A stretch of 64,000 nucleotides of DNA, from positions 1 to 64,000 of the forward strand of contig CAKOXP010000002.1 in NCBI GenBank assembly GCA_934130175.1, given 5' to 3'. The number at the start of each line of letters is the position of its first letter. The stretch's first letter is position 1. The translations under genes and the position numbers were made by a program. Below the pieces are notes generated by a model. It did not search any database, had not been told where the DNA came from, and saw only the letters and a program-made list of their open reading frames with translations. This DNA is from an uncultured Bacilli bacterium (lineage in GTDB: Bacteria > Bacillota_I > Bacilli_A > RF39 > UBA660). Shown here piece after piece: positions 28,750 through 39,847 of the stretch.

Positions 28750-30114
28750 ATGTTTGAAAACAAAAAAGTTTTAATTCTTGGTATGGCCAGAAGTGGTTAT
28801 GAGGCTGCTAAAATATTAGTAAAGAAAAATAATAAAGTTATATTAAATGATTTAGGTAAAGAAGAAAAACAAAATCCTGAACAAGTAAAAGAGTTAAGAG
28901 CTTTAGGTGTTGAACTTATTTTTGGTTCTCATCCTGATGATTTATTAGATACTAGTTTCAATTATTTGATTAAGAATCCTGGTATTGCGATAGACCATAA
29001 ATATGTTTTAAGAGCAAAGGAATTAGGAATAGAAGTTATTAATGAAGTAGAGATGACATATAGACTTTTACCAAAAGACGTTACATTAGTTGGTATAACT
29101 GGGACAAATGGTAAAACTACAACTACAACACTTACATATTTAATTTTGAAAGAAGCTTTTCAAGATAGAGTACATTTAACAGGAAATATTGGTTATCCTT
29201 TTTGTAGTTGTTTAGATAAATTAAAAAAAGATGATATTATTGTAATGGAAGTTTCTTGTCAACAGGGAGAAAATATTAAAACCTTTAAACCACATATTGG
29301 AGTATTTACAAATATTAGTGAAGCTCATATTGATTTTATGAAAACATTTGAACATTATAAAGAAGTAAAATCAAGAATGTTTTATAATCAAAATGCAGAT
29401 GATATCGCAATTATTAATATTGAAAATAATGAAGTAGTTGATACTTTAAGTAAAATCAAATCAAAAACTAAATATTTTTCTTCAGTTAATGAGATTAATG
29501 GTTGTTATCTAAAAGATGGTTATATTTATTATTATCAGGAAAAAGTAATCCCAATTAGTCATATTAAAATACCTGGTAAACATAATTTGGAAAACTGTAT
29601 GGGTGCGATTATGGTTGCTAAAGAGTTTAATGTATCTAATGAAATAATCGATAAAGTGTTGAGTGGATTCACAGGAGTTGAACATAGACTTGAATATGTT
29701 GATACAGTAAATGGTGTTAGATATTACAATGATACAGAAGCTACTAATATTAAATGTACACAAATAGCTTTAGCATCTTTTGATCAAGATACAACAATTA
29801 TTTTAGGAGGTCTAGAAAGAGGTCAAGATTTTACTGAATTAACTCCTTATATGAAAAATGTCAAAAACATAATAGCGATAGGTCAGTGTCGTGAAAGAGT
29901 AAAAGAATTTGGTGATAGTTTACACATACCAACTTATGTGTTTGAAAAATTAGAAGATGGCTTCAAAAAATGTGTTGAAATTACTAAAAATGGTGGTATA
30001 GTATTATTGAGTCCTGCTTCAGCATCATGGGATCAGTACAAAGAATGTGAAATCCGTGGGGCAGAATTTAAGCAATATGTAAAAGGCATGAAGGAGAGTG
30101 AAGAAAATGACTAA
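28750..30114 (+). CDS. murD: UDP-N-acetylmuramoylalanine-D-glutamate ligase
   Basis: Cytoplasmic Mur ligase adding D-Glu to UDP-MurNAc-L-Ala. The 454-residue protein has an N-terminal Rossmann-like domain (LILGMARSGYEAAK), the ATP loop GITGTNGKTTTTT (about 113), the GVEHRLEYV block (about 310) with NDTEATN, and C-terminal LSPASASWDQYKECEIRG, diagnostic for MurD. ATG 28750 has AGGTGAT upstream. Overlaps the next gene by 8 bases. Confidence 0.96.
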   Translation: MFENKKVLILGMARSGYEAAKILVKKNNKVILNDLGKEEKQNPEQVKELRALGVELIFGSHPDDLLDTSFNYLIKNPGIAIDHKYVLRAKELGIEVINEVEMTYRLLPKDVTLVGITGTNGKTTTTTLTYLILKEAFQDRVHLTGNIGYPFCSCLDKLKKDDIIVMEVSCQQGENIKTFKPHIGVFTNISEAHIDFMKTFEHYKEVKSRMFYNQNADDIAIINIENNEVVDTLSKIKSKTKYFSSVNEINGCYLKDGYIYYYQEKVIPISHIKIPGKHNLENCMGAIMVAKEFNVSNEIIDKVLSGFTGVEHRLEYVDTVNGVRYYNDTEATNIKCTQIALASFDQDTTIILGGLERGQDFTELTPYMKNVKNIIAIGQCRERVKEFGDSLHIPTYVFEKLEDGFKKCVEITKNGGIVLLSPASASWDQYKECEIRGAEFKQYVKGMKESEEND

Positions 30115-30559
30115 TAATGGTAATGCACATGATACTTTATTTTTGGTTATTAAAGAAGAAGATGGCGTTGTTGCTGAATATCAAAGACAGTTATACGAAG
30201 CGTCTTTACTTGGTATTGACCGTGTAATGTATTGTCTTGTTTGTGATTCTAATGAGAATAATGAGCATAACAGGATAGATGATTCTTTAGAAAAATTAGA
30301 AATGACATGTGATATATTGAAAATGCAGTTATTGAATAAAACATTTATTGTATGGGATTCTTTTGGCGAGGATAGTAGAATTATAAAAACAAATGACGAA
30401 GGTTTTATAATATCTAGTATTGCATGTGGTGATTATTTTGATTGCTATAAAGCAAAAAATAGTGACGTGTTACAAACTAGAGAAAAAGTTGGAAAAGTCC
30501 TTGCTAAAGGTGTGGCTCAGAAATATAGTTTAAAAAAAGTAAGTAGTGTTGCTGACTAA
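30107..30559 (+). CDS. protein of unknown function coupled to murD
   Basis: A 150-residue acidic cytoplasmic protein without membrane segments. I do not recognise the family. It has several cysteines (MYCLVCDS near residue 45, MTCD, SIACGDYFDCYK). AAGGAGAG lies 8 bases before the ATG at 30107, inside the end of murD, and the 8-base overlap suggests translational coupling. Eno follows after 36 bases with its own RBS. Confidence 0.6.
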   Translation: MTNNGNAHDTLFLVIKEEDGVVAEYQRQLYEASLLGIDRVMYCLVCDSNENNEHNRIDDSLEKLEMTCDILKMQLLNKTFIVWDSFGEDSRIIKTNDEGFIISSIACGDYFDCYKAKNSDVLQTREKVGKVLAKGVAQKYSLKKVSSVAD

Positions 30560-30595
30560 AAATATATTAATTAATTGTAAAAAGGAGAAATGTTT

Positions 30596-31831
30596 ATGAA
30601 AATTAAAAATGTTATAGGACGTGAAATATTAGATTCAAGAGGTAATCCTACAGTAGAAGTAGATGTTATCTTAGAAAATGGAGTAATGGGTAGAGCTGCT
30701 GTTCCAAGTGGAGCTTCAACTGGAGAAAGAGAAGCATTAGAATTAAGAGATGGTGGAACTCGCTTTATGGGAAAAGGTGTTTTAAAGGCAGTTGAGAATG
30801 TTAATGGACCTTTAAGAGACTTAGTAATTGGAATGGACGCTGCTAATCAAAAAGAACTTGATTATGCAATGATTAACTTAGATGGTACACCTACAAAATC
30901 TAAGTTTGGTGCTAACGCAATTTTAGGTATTAGTATGGCTGCAATGAAAGCAAGCGCTAATGAAGAAGGTATGCCACTTTATAAATATGTTTGTGAAAAA
31001 TTTGGAAATGGTAAAATGTCTTTACCAAGACCAATGATGAATATTATTAATGGTGGAGCTCATGCTGATAATAAACTTGATTTCCAAGAATATATGATTA
31101 TTCCAATGGCTGAAACAATTCATGAAAGAGTAAGAATTGGAGCAGAAGTATTCCACAACTTAAAGAGTGTTTTAAAATCTAAAGGATTAGTTACTAGTGT
31201 TGGTGATGAAGGTGGGTTTGCTCCTGATTTAGAATCAAATAGTGAAGGTTTTGAATTAATCATGGAAGCTATTAAAAAAGCAGGTTATGAACCAGGTAAA
31301 GATGTATGTATGGCAATAGATGTAGCTGCATCAGAATTCTACAAAGATGGAAAATATGAATTAGTAGGAGAAGGAAGAAGTCTTACTACAGAAGAATTAA
31401 TTGAATACTATGAAGAATTAATAAAAAAATATCCAATTATATCTATTGAAGATGCAGTAGACGAAAATGATTGGGATGGTTTCAATTTAGTAACTAAGAG
31501 AATTGGTGATAAAATTCAATTAGTTGGTGATGATTTATTCGTTACTAATAAAGCTTGTCTACAAATGGGAATTGACCATGAAGCAGGTAATGCAATTTTA
31601 TTGAAAGTTAACCAAATTGGTACTATTACAGAAACATTAGAAACAATTGAACTTGCTAGAAGTCATAATTATGCTACTGTAATTTCACACAGAAGTGGTG
31701 AAACAGAAGATACAACAATTGCAGATTTAGCTGTTGGATTAGATTTAGGACAAATAAAAACAGGATCTATGTCTAGAACAGATAGAATTTGTAAATATAA
31801 TCAATTAATGAGAATTGAAGAAGAACTTTAA
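30596..31831 (+). CDS. eno: enolase
   Basis: Glycolytic enzyme converting 2-phosphoglycerate to phosphoenolpyruvate. The protein begins [24 protein letters not shown], and has the GAST loop ([12 protein letters not shown]), catalytic GDEGGFAP (about 200), metal ligands in AIDVAASEF and ISIEDAVDE, and the catalytic lysine in LLKVNQIGT. About 411 residues, slightly shorter than the common 430. ATG 30596 is better spaced from GGAG than ATG 30590. Closed by a terminator at 31843-31873. Confidence 0.97.
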   Translation: MKIKNVIGREILDSRGNPTVEVDVILENGVMGRAAVPSGASTGEREALELRDGGTRFMGKGVLKAVENVNGPLRDLVIGMDAANQKELDYAMINLDGTPTKSKFGANAILGISMAAMKASANEEGMPLYKYVCEKFGNGKMSLPRPMMNIINGGAHADNKLDFQEYMIIPMAETIHERVRIGAEVFHNLKSVLKSKGLVTSVGDEGGFAPDLESNSEGFELIMEAIKKAGYEPGKDVCMAIDVAASEFYKDGKYELVGEGRSLTTEELIEYYEELIKKYPIISIEDAVDENDWDGFNLVTKRIGDKIQLVGDDLFVTNKACLQMGIDHEAGNAILLKVNQIGTITETLETIELARSHNYATVISHRSGETEDTTIADLAVGLDLGQIKTGSMSRTDRICKYNQLMRIEEEL

Positions 31832-31842
31832 TTTTAGTTTAG

Positions 31843-31873
31843 GTCTATACTATATGGTATAGGCTTATTTTTT
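31843..31873 (+). terminator. intrinsic terminator after eno
   Basis: GTCTATAC (31843-31850) and GTATAGGC (31857-31864) pair with one G-T, followed by a T run. Confidence 0.85.
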
Positions 31874-31935
31874 TTAGTAATGTTGATGTTATAGTAATTT
31901 TATGTTATAATATGCTTCAGTTAGGGGATGTTTGT

Positions 31936-32127
31936 ATGTTAACAAAACTGGAAAAACAGTTATTAAGTGAAAGAAAAATTATTGGATATAACCAAGATGA
32001 TTTAAATAGAACTATTATTATAACAGGTTCAGCTAGAGAATATAATGATGATAAAGTATGTTATATTAATCAAAAAAGAATGAGTGAAGAAAAATACTTA
32101 TGTAAAAAGTTAAGCAGAAAAGGATAA
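31936..32127 (+). CDS. small protein of unknown function
   Basis: A 63-residue, basic, cysteine-containing protein with no membrane segment and no family I recognise. TGT-TATAAT (31904-31912 region) forms an extended -10, AGGGGATG is its RBS, and ATG 31936 is the first good start. It lies between eno and secG. Confidence 0.5.
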   Translation: MLTKLEKQLLSERKIIGYNQDDLNRTIIITGSAREYNDDKVCYINQKRMSEEKYLCKKLSRKG

Positions 32128-32201
32128 TAAATATATTGGATATTTGCATTTTTTCTGTATTTATGATAGAGTATTACTAGATTTAAAGAGGAGGCAATCT
32201 A

Positions 32202-32420
32202 ATGGAAGTAGCATTATTAATTATTTCAATATTATTAATTATTATTGTCTTATTACAAAGTGGAAAAGCAGAAGGTGCTGCTCAAATTCTAAGTGGGAAT
32301 ACATCAGACTTATTTTCTAAGAGAAAAGAAAGAGGTTCTGAGTTAGTAATAAGTAGAATTACTTTATGTTTGGGATTGGCATTTTTCATTATTTCACTAG
32401 TATCATCATTTATAAATTAA
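32202..32420 (+). CDS. secG: preprotein translocase subunit SecG
   Basis: A 72-residue protein with two hydrophobic helices flanking the LLQSGKAEGAAQILSG loop diagnostic of SecG. It assists SecYEG protein export. As in Bacillus, secG is followed by rnr and smpB. Terminator after it. Confidence 0.92.
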   Translation: MEVALLIISILLIIIVLLQSGKAEGAAQILSGNTSDLFSKRKERGSELVISRITLCLGLAFFIISLVSSFIN

Positions 32421-32449
32421 AAAAGACTGTTAATTTGGTCTTTTTTTTT
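32421..32449 (+). terminator. intrinsic terminator after secG
   Basis: AAAAGAC and GTCTTTT arms followed by T run. Confidence 0.8.
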
Positions 32450-32485
32450 ATATAATAAAGATATAAGAATAAAATGAAGGTGATT

Positions 32486-34591
32486 ATGGTGAAAGAAAAG
32501 ATTATTAAAATATTGAAAAAAAGCGATAAAGCACTATCTATATATGAATTAAAAGATTTACTAGGTATTTCTTCAATTCAAGATATAAAAGAATTAAATG
32601 AAACACTTACTGTTTTAGAAAATGATTTTGTTGTATATCATACCAATAAAAATAAGTATATGTTACTTGAGGATAGTCATTTATTAAAAGGAATAATGAG
32701 AATCAATAAAAAAGGTTTTGGATTTGTTGAAGTTGATAATAGAGAAGAAGATATTTATGTTAGCGAAAATAATTTAAATGGTGCTATTCACGGGGATATT
32801 GTTTTAGTTGAGATTATTAGTAAGAAAACAGCAAAAGATGTAGAAGGAAGAATCCTACGAGTTGTTAAAAGACCAGTAACTAGATATGTAGGAGAAATTA
32901 ACTTTAGAAAAAATAATGGCTACGTTATTTTAGATGATAAAAAAGTAAAAGTAGAAATAGAAGTAAAAAAGGAAGATTCTTTAAATGCGGTAGATGGTCA
33001 TAAAGTTGTTGTTGAACTTGGTAAAAAAATTAATAATCATAAATATCAAGGAAAAGTAGTAGAAATAATAGGCCACAAGAATGATCCTGGAGTAGATATT
33101 TTATCTATAGTTTATAAATATAATATAAATGTTGATTTTCCAGATGATGTAAAAGAACAAGTAAGTATGATGCCTATGGAAGTTAGTGAAGAAGAATTAA
33201 AAGATAGACGTGATTTACGTGATACTGTTATCTTTACAATAGATGGTGATGATACAAAAGATATTGATGATGCTATTTCAATTAAAAAGCTTTCAAATGG
33301 TCACTATGAATTAGGAGTTCATATTGCTGATGTTTCTTATTATGTTAAAGAAGGAAGTCCATTAGATAATGAGGCTATGGAACGTGGTACTAGTGTATAT
33401 CTTGTAGATAGAGTTATTCCGATGTTGCCTCATGAACTTTCAAATGGTATATGTTCCTTAAATCCAAATGTTGATAGACTTGCAATTTCATGTGTAATGG
33501 AATTTGATAGTAATGGAAAACAAATCAAATACGATATTTTCCCAAGTGTAATTAGATCAAGAATTCAAATGACTTATAAGAAAGTTAATAGTATTTTAGA
33601 AGATAATGTAATTCCAGAAGGTTATGAAGAGTTTGCAGATGATTTAAGACTAATGAAAGAACTTGCTGATATCTTAAGAGCGATGAAAGTAAGACGTGGT
33701 TATATAGATTTTGATGTTGATGAAGCTAAAATATTGGTAGATGAAAACTGTGTTCCTACAGATGTTGTATTAAGAAATAGAGGAACAGGTGAAATGTTAA
33801 TTGAAGACTTTATGATTGCAGCTAACGAATGTGTCGCAACTCATATTTATTTTATGAATTTACCGTTTATTTATCGTGTTCATGATATGCCAAAAGAAGA
33901 AAAAATTAGAAGTTATCTTTCATTTATTGGTAATTTGGGATATCAAATACCTGGAAATATAAAAGATTTTAAACCAAAATCAATGCAAAAGTTAATAGAA
34001 TACTTATCTGATAAAAAAGAATTTAAGATATTATCTGAACTATTACTTAGAAGTATGCGAAAGGCTATTTATCAAAAGGAAAATATAGGACATTATGGTT
34101 TAGCAAGTTCATGTTATACACATTTTACATCTCCTATTAGAAGATATCCTGATACTACTGTTCATCGCTTATTAAGAACATACTTATTTAATCATGATAT
34201 GTCTAGTGATACAATTAGACATTGGGATGAAAAGCTAGTATATGTAGCTGAACATTCTTCATCACGTGAAAGAGCAAGTGTTGATTGTGAACGCGAAGTT
34301 GAAGACATGAAAATGGCAGAGTATATGGAAAAACATATTGGGGAAGAGTTTGAAGGAATGATTTCTACAGTAACTAATTTTGGTATGTTTGTAGAGCTTG
34401 ATAATTTAATAGAGGGTCTTGTACCAATTAAGGATATGAATGATTTCTTCCATTATGATGAAGAAAGAATGACTTTGACTGGTGAAAGAAGTCATGTTAA
34501 ATATACAATTGGAGAAAGAGTTGTAGTAAAGGTAGTTCGTGCTTCTAAAGAAGAAAAGATGATAGATTTTGAGGTTGTAAGAAAGTTATAA
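32486..34591 (+). CDS. rnr: ribonuclease R
   Basis: Processive 3' to 5' exoribonuclease of the RNB family, also linked to tmRNA quality control. Around 701 residues: an N-terminal winged helix (1-65), cold-shock domains, the RNB catalytic core with TIDGDDTKDIDDAIS (about 253) and its metal-binding aspartates, the DVSYYVKEGSPLD and FTSPIRRYPDT blocks, and a C-terminal S1 domain (EFEGMISTVTNFGMFVEL, about 617). The ATG at 32486 follows AAGGTGAT; GTG at 32489 is the alternative. Confidence 0.95.
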   Translation: MVKEKIIKILKKSDKALSIYELKDLLGISSIQDIKELNETLTVLENDFVVYHTNKNKYMLLEDSHLLKGIMRINKKGFGFVEVDNREEDIYVSENNLNGAIHGDIVLVEIISKKTAKDVEGRILRVVKRPVTRYVGEINFRKNNGYVILDDKKVKVEIEVKKEDSLNAVDGHKVVVELGKKINNHKYQGKVVEIIGHKNDPGVDILSIVYKYNINVDFPDDVKEQVSMMPMEVSEEELKDRRDLRDTVIFTIDGDDTKDIDDAISIKKLSNGHYELGVHIADVSYYVKEGSPLDNEAMERGTSVYLVDRVIPMLPHELSNGICSLNPNVDRLAISCVMEFDSNGKQIKYDIFPSVIRSRIQMTYKKVNSILEDNVIPEGYEEFADDLRLMKELADILRAMKVRRGYIDFDVDEAKILVDENCVPTDVVLRNRGTGEMLIEDFMIAANECVATHIYFMNLPFIYRVHDMPKEEKIRSYLSFIGNLGYQIPGNIKDFKPKSMQKLIEYLSDKKEFKILSELLLRSMRKAIYQKENIGHYGLASSCYTHFTSPIRRYPDTTVHRLLRTYLFNHDMSSDTIRHWDEKLVYVAEHSSSRERASVDCEREVEDMKMAEYMEKHIGEEFEGMISTVTNFGMFVELDNLIEGLVPIKDMNDFFHYDEERMTLTGERSHVKYTIGERVVVKVVRASKEEKMIDFEVVRKL

Positions 34592-34625
34592 AATATGAAA
34601 CATTTAATAGAAGGAGGGTTAGGTC

Positions 34626-35066
34626 ATGGAAATATTAAATAGGAAAGCAAGACATGATTATTTTATAGAAGATACATATGAAGCTGGAATAGAGCTAACT
34701 GGTACTGAAATAAAATCAATTAGAGAAGGTAATGCCAATATAAAGGATAGTTATGGAATAATAAAAAATCATGAAGTATTTTTACTTAATATGTTTGTTT
34801 CACAATATAAAGAAGGTAATATTTTTAATCATAATGAATCCCGTACAAGAAAGTTGTTACTACATAAAAAGGAAATAAAGAAGATTGAGGATAAAATAGA
34901 ATTACAGGGATTTACTATTGTTCCTTTAAAACTATATTTTAAAAATAACATATTAAAAGTTGAATTAGGTATTTGTCGTGGTAAGAAAAATTACGATAAA
35001 AGGGAATCAATCAAAGAAAGAGATATAAAAAGAAATCTAGAAAAGACATTAAAGAATAGGTATTAA
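34626..35066 (+). CDS. smpB: SsrA-binding protein
   Basis: Partner of tmRNA in rescuing stalled ribosomes. The 146-residue protein starts ILNRKARHDYFIEDTYEAGIELTGTEIKSIR and has the GKKNYDKRESIKERD C-terminal tail that enters the mRNA channel. The tmRNA gene lies 87 bases downstream. Confidence 0.97.
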   Translation: MEILNRKARHDYFIEDTYEAGIELTGTEIKSIREGNANIKDSYGIIKNHEVFLLNMFVSQYKEGNIFNHNESRTRKLLLHKKEIKKIEDKIELQGFTIVPLKLYFKNNILKVELGICRGKKNYDKRESIKERDIKRNLEKTLKNRY

Positions 35067-35131
35067 ATAATATTTTTTGTATTTATATTACAATAATTAC
35101 CATTTAAATGTGTCTTTTCTTTTTATTTATT

Positions 35132-35143
35132 TTATGATATAAT
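35132..35143 (+). promoter_or_regulatory. promoter of tmRNA
   Basis: TGA-TATAAT extended -10 (TATAAT at 35138-35143), no strong -35. It would start transcription within a few bases of the mature 5' end. Confidence 0.6.
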
Positions 35144-35153
35144 CTACTCATAT

Positions 35154-35494
35154 GGGGCTGACATGGTTTCGACAGGAATATTTAAGCATAGATGGCAAGT
35201 CGTACGCTTACGTTACAAGCAAAATTAAATATAACTGGAAACAGAAATCAATTAGCTTTTGCTTAATTAAATGCAAAGCATCTTACTATTTTTTATCTAC
35301 AGGAAATAGCTAAGATTCAATTATGTGGATTATATTTTAGTGATGTCTATAGCTAAAATGAATTTAATAGACTAGCTTATTATTTTGGTCGTTAATTACT
35401 TGAATAGTAGGCAAATTTAATTAGTTAACTAAACTTGTAGAAGTTTATGTATTGGTATTTTTGGACAGGAGTTCGATTCTCCTCAGCTCCACCA
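35154..35494 (+). ncRNA. ssrA: transfer-messenger RNA
   Basis: Begins GGGGCTGACATGG and ends CAGCTCCACCA; the two ends pair to form the tRNA-like acceptor, with encoded CCA. The T-arm GTTCGATTC is present. The tag frame resumes at GCA (35219-35221) and ends at TAA (35264-35266), giving 15 residues AKLNITGNRNQLAFA. The terminal LAFA resembles other tmRNA degradation tags. smpB precedes it directly. Confidence 0.97.
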
Positions 35495-35590
35495 TTGAGC
35501 AATCTATTCTAACTTTTGTTAGATTTAAACATATAGTATCAACTTCAAGAAGAAGTTGATTTTTTGCATTTAAGGAAAGAAAGGATAGAT
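35488..35590 (+). repeat. copy A of a module shared with the tRNA-Thr downstream region
   Basis: Starts at the tmRNA CCA end. It contains a CTAAC/GTTAG hairpin and the tmRNA terminator ATCAACTTC/GAAGTTGAT with T run (35539-35565), then AGGAAAGAAAGGA, the RBS of the next ORF. It aligns with 52581-52683 over its whole length with small gaps. Confidence 0.7.
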
Positions 35591-35594
35591 TTAG

Positions 35595-35870
35595 ATGATT
35601 AAATTAAAAACAAAAGAATTACATTTTGATGAAGAACTAAAAAAGAAAATTGAATTTATATGTGATTTTTGTAATACTAAACCAACAATTATAAATGGTA
35701 GTATCAAAAACATAGAACACACAAATTTGAACTATATAGAACCTCATAGAGTTATTATTAAAGGTATTACTTTTTTAGTTTTTAATTATTCTAAAACTAT
35801 ATATGTTGGAAGTCTTGCAAATTCCCTAGAAATAAAAGATTTGGAAAGCTTTATTAAATCATTAGATTAA
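35595..35870 (+). CDS. small protein, paralogue of the broken ORF at 42562
   Basis: A 91-residue protein with ICDFCNT near residue 22 and VIIKGITFLVFNY near 52. It matches the C-terminal part of the product encoded at 42562-42915 (ICKFACC, ITIKENNYLIFN). I do not recognise the family. It has no membrane segment. RBS AGGAAAGAAAGGA. It is the first gene of the accessory island, directly after tmRNA. Confidence 0.6.
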   Translation: MIKLKTKELHFDEELKKKIEFICDFCNTKPTIINGSIKNIEHTNLNYIEPHRVIIKGITFLVFNYSKTIYVGSLANSLEIKDLESFIKSLD

Positions 35871-35936
35871 ATGTATTGAAACTTAATCAACTTCTCTTAA
35901 AATGCCTTTAAATAGGCAAAAAATGGTAAATATGTC

Positions 35937-35964
35937 TTGACTTTAAGATTTAAATATCTATAAT
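35937..35964 (+). promoter_or_regulatory. promoter of the recombinase leader
   Basis: TTGACT (35937-35942), 16-bp spacer, TATAAT (35959-35964). Confidence 0.7.
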
Positions 35965-36004
35965 AAGTAACCAAGAAACAAGTTTTATGTTTTTGGGGGT
36001 TAAT

Positions 36005-36079
36005 ATGAAACGAAGTTTGAATTATATTAATACAACTTATTTAGATTTTAAGAGGTGTCAAAGGCATAAAAATATTTAA
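36005..36079 (+). CDS. 24-residue leader peptide
   Basis: A short ORF with RBS GGGGG and ATG at 36005, encoding MKRSLNYINTTYLDFKRCQR plus HKNI. Its 3' half covers the left arm of a strong terminator hairpin, the layout of attenuation leaders where ribosome stalling decides whether the terminator forms. Likely regulatory rather than functional as a protein. Confidence 0.6.
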   Translation: MKRSLNYINTTYLDFKRCQRHKNI

Positions 36080-36102
36080 TGTGTCTTTGTCGCCTCTTTT
36101 TA
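36050..36102 (+). terminator. attenuator terminator before the serine recombinase
   Basis: AAGAGGTG-T-CAAAG (36050-36063) pairs with CTTTG-T-CGCCTCTT (36085-36098), 13 pairs with one G-T, followed by T residues. It lies between the promoter and the recombinase gene. Confidence 0.8.
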
Positions 36103-36103
36103 G

Positions 36104-38047
<1,944 letters not shown>

Positions 38048-38427
38048 AATTTTCTGCTAACTTTTTTCTAAAAAAAGTTATAACAATCGTGGTAAGTTTT
38101 GTTTGCAAAGCAAATGAAATTAGCGATAGATTGTTAAATAAAATTATGAAAGAATTGCTTACGATAGTTTGCAATTACTTGAATAATTTTTATAGATAAA
38201 ATAATAAGCAGTGCTTACTATTTTATCAGAAGTCTTGTGTAGTTTTATTCCATTACGAAGTTTTGGAATATTACGAAATAAGACAGGTGGATTCTAAGGT
38301 TGCCTAAACCTTAGCCCCCAGATTTTGATACTTGTGTCAAAATATATAGGGGGTTAGAGATTTTGACAGAGCAAAATTACCCTACTATAAATAGTAGGTC
38401 TCTGTTCTAAAAAAGGGGGAATAAAAT
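38048..38427 (+). other. oriT-like region with three inverted repeats
   Basis: A 380-base gap before the relaxase. (1) GATAAAATAATAAGCA (38195-38210) and TGCTTACTATTTTATC (38212-38227), 16-bp arms with one mismatch around one base. (2) CTAAGGTT (38294-38301) and AACCTTAG (38307-38314). (3) CCTACTAT (38381-38388) and ATAGTAGG (38391-38398) enclosed by CAGAG/CTCTG. Clusters of inverted repeats directly upstream of a MOBV relaxase gene are the usual place for the transfer origin. Inferred, no nick site identified. Confidence 0.5.
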
Positions 38428-39780
38428 ATGGATGACAAGGAAGAATTATCTTATTCATTGCATTTAAGTAATGATAAAAATAAATCTAAAAAAGCAAGAA
38501 GAAGTGTAAAAAATACTGAAACTGGAACTACTTCTCTATCTAATAATGCTATTCAAAACCATCAGCAATTATCAAAAGTTGATAAACACAATTTAAGAAA
38601 ATATGATGAAGAACAAGAACTAATTTGCACGATTAAAGGTACTCCATCTATTGTTGAAGATACCAAAAATTTGTATTTAAAATTGTTTGAAGATGCTAGA
38701 ATTAAATACAACGAAAAGCAAACTAGAAATGATAGAAAGATAGAAAACTATTTTAATCATATCTCAAATGATAACAAACGAGATCTTGCTTGTGAGATTA
38801 TTATTGAACTTGGAGATATGGATTTTTGGTCTGATAAAGATGATAAATTCAAGCATAAAATGGTAGAAGTTTTTAAAGAACAAATCATAGATTTAGAAGA
38901 AGTTGTACCTAATTTTAAAATAGCCAATGCAACCATTCATTTTGATGAATCTAGTCCACATTTACATATTGTTGGAGTTCCATTTAAGGATGGAATGAAA
39001 AATGGTATGGAAAAACAAGTTGGTAAATCTGATGTCTTTAATAAAATAAGTCTAAAAGAAATTCAAGACAAAATGAGAGTATATTGTATTAATTCGTTCA
39101 ATAGAATTTATCATTTAAACTACACTCTTAAAGTAAAAGAAGAAGGTAGAAATGTTGATATTAATGTTGCTAATATGAATAAATATAAAAAATTTAAACG
39201 AGAACAAGAAAAATATAAAAAACAACTTAAAGAATTAAATAATAAAACAAATGAATTACAAAATAAATCTAATGAGATTAATGATATTATTGATAATTTA
39301 AAACCTACAATAATGAATAAAAACAACTTCACTATTTCTAATGAAGATATAGATAAAATCAAAAGGTATATAGAGCAAACTAATGACACCACTTCAAATT
39401 TAAGAGATGCTAATGATGTAAATATAGTTTTAAAAAAATATGAAGATGATTTAAGAGAACACTCTAACGAAGTTAGAAATTTAAAAAAGAAAATAAAAAT
39501 TCGTGATGATAGAATTGAAGAATTAGAATATGACTTGAATGATGCAAACAATACTATTGATGAGTTGGAAGATAAAGTATCAGAATTACAAAAAATAGTT
39601 GATTACTTTAAAGAGTTATGGAAAAAGTTTATAGAATTTTTACAAAACAAATTTTTCTCTAATAATAAGTATGATGACTTTATTAACGCTTTATATGATG
39701 AAGATATACTAGATGACAATGATATTGAAATTATTCAAAACAGTTCTAAAGACAATGAAAAAGATGACTTTGAAAGGTAG
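38428..39780 (+). CDS. MOBV-type relaxase (Mob/Pre plasmid recombination enzyme)
   Basis: A 450-residue DNA-nicking mobilization protein. Visible motifs: HNLRKYDE (about residue 54, motif I) and the metal-binding HFDESSPHLH (about residue 171, motif III), followed by GMEKQVGKSDVF. The C-terminal half is a long coiled coil of K, E and N (about 255-410). A MOBV relaxase cuts oriT and pilots the strand into a recipient using another element's conjugation apparatus. Helper transfer genes are absent here, so the island would be mobilizable, not self-transmissible. RBS is GGGGG. Confidence 0.88.
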   Translation: MDDKEELSYSLHLSNDKNKSKKARRSVKNTETGTTSLSNNAIQNHQQLSKVDKHNLRKYDEEQELICTIKGTPSIVEDTKNLYLKLFEDARIKYNEKQTRNDRKIENYFNHISNDNKRDLACEIIIELGDMDFWSDKDDKFKHKMVEVFKEQIIDLEEVVPNFKIANATIHFDESSPHLHIVGVPFKDGMKNGMEKQVGKSDVFNKISLKEIQDKMRVYCINSFNRIYHLNYTLKVKEEGRNVDINVANMNKYKKFKREQEKYKKQLKELNNKTNELQNKSNEINDIIDNLKPTIMNKNNFTISNEDIDKIKRYIEQTNDTTSNLRDANDVNIVLKKYEDDLREHSNEVRNLKKKIKIRDDRIEELEYDLNDANNTIDELEDKVSELQKIVDYFKELWKKFIEFLQNKFFSNNKYDDFINALYDEDILDDNDIEIIQNSSKDNEKDDFER

Positions 39781-39847
39781 TAAAAAATGCTGATTTATAG
39801 TATAATTTTATTTAGAAATTGTTAATTTTCAAAGTTGGAGGTAGTAT

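Noticed and set aside
38048..38427. CRISPR-like repeat array
   Set aside because: The repeats are inverted pairs, not evenly spaced direct repeats with spacers; no cas genes exist in the window.
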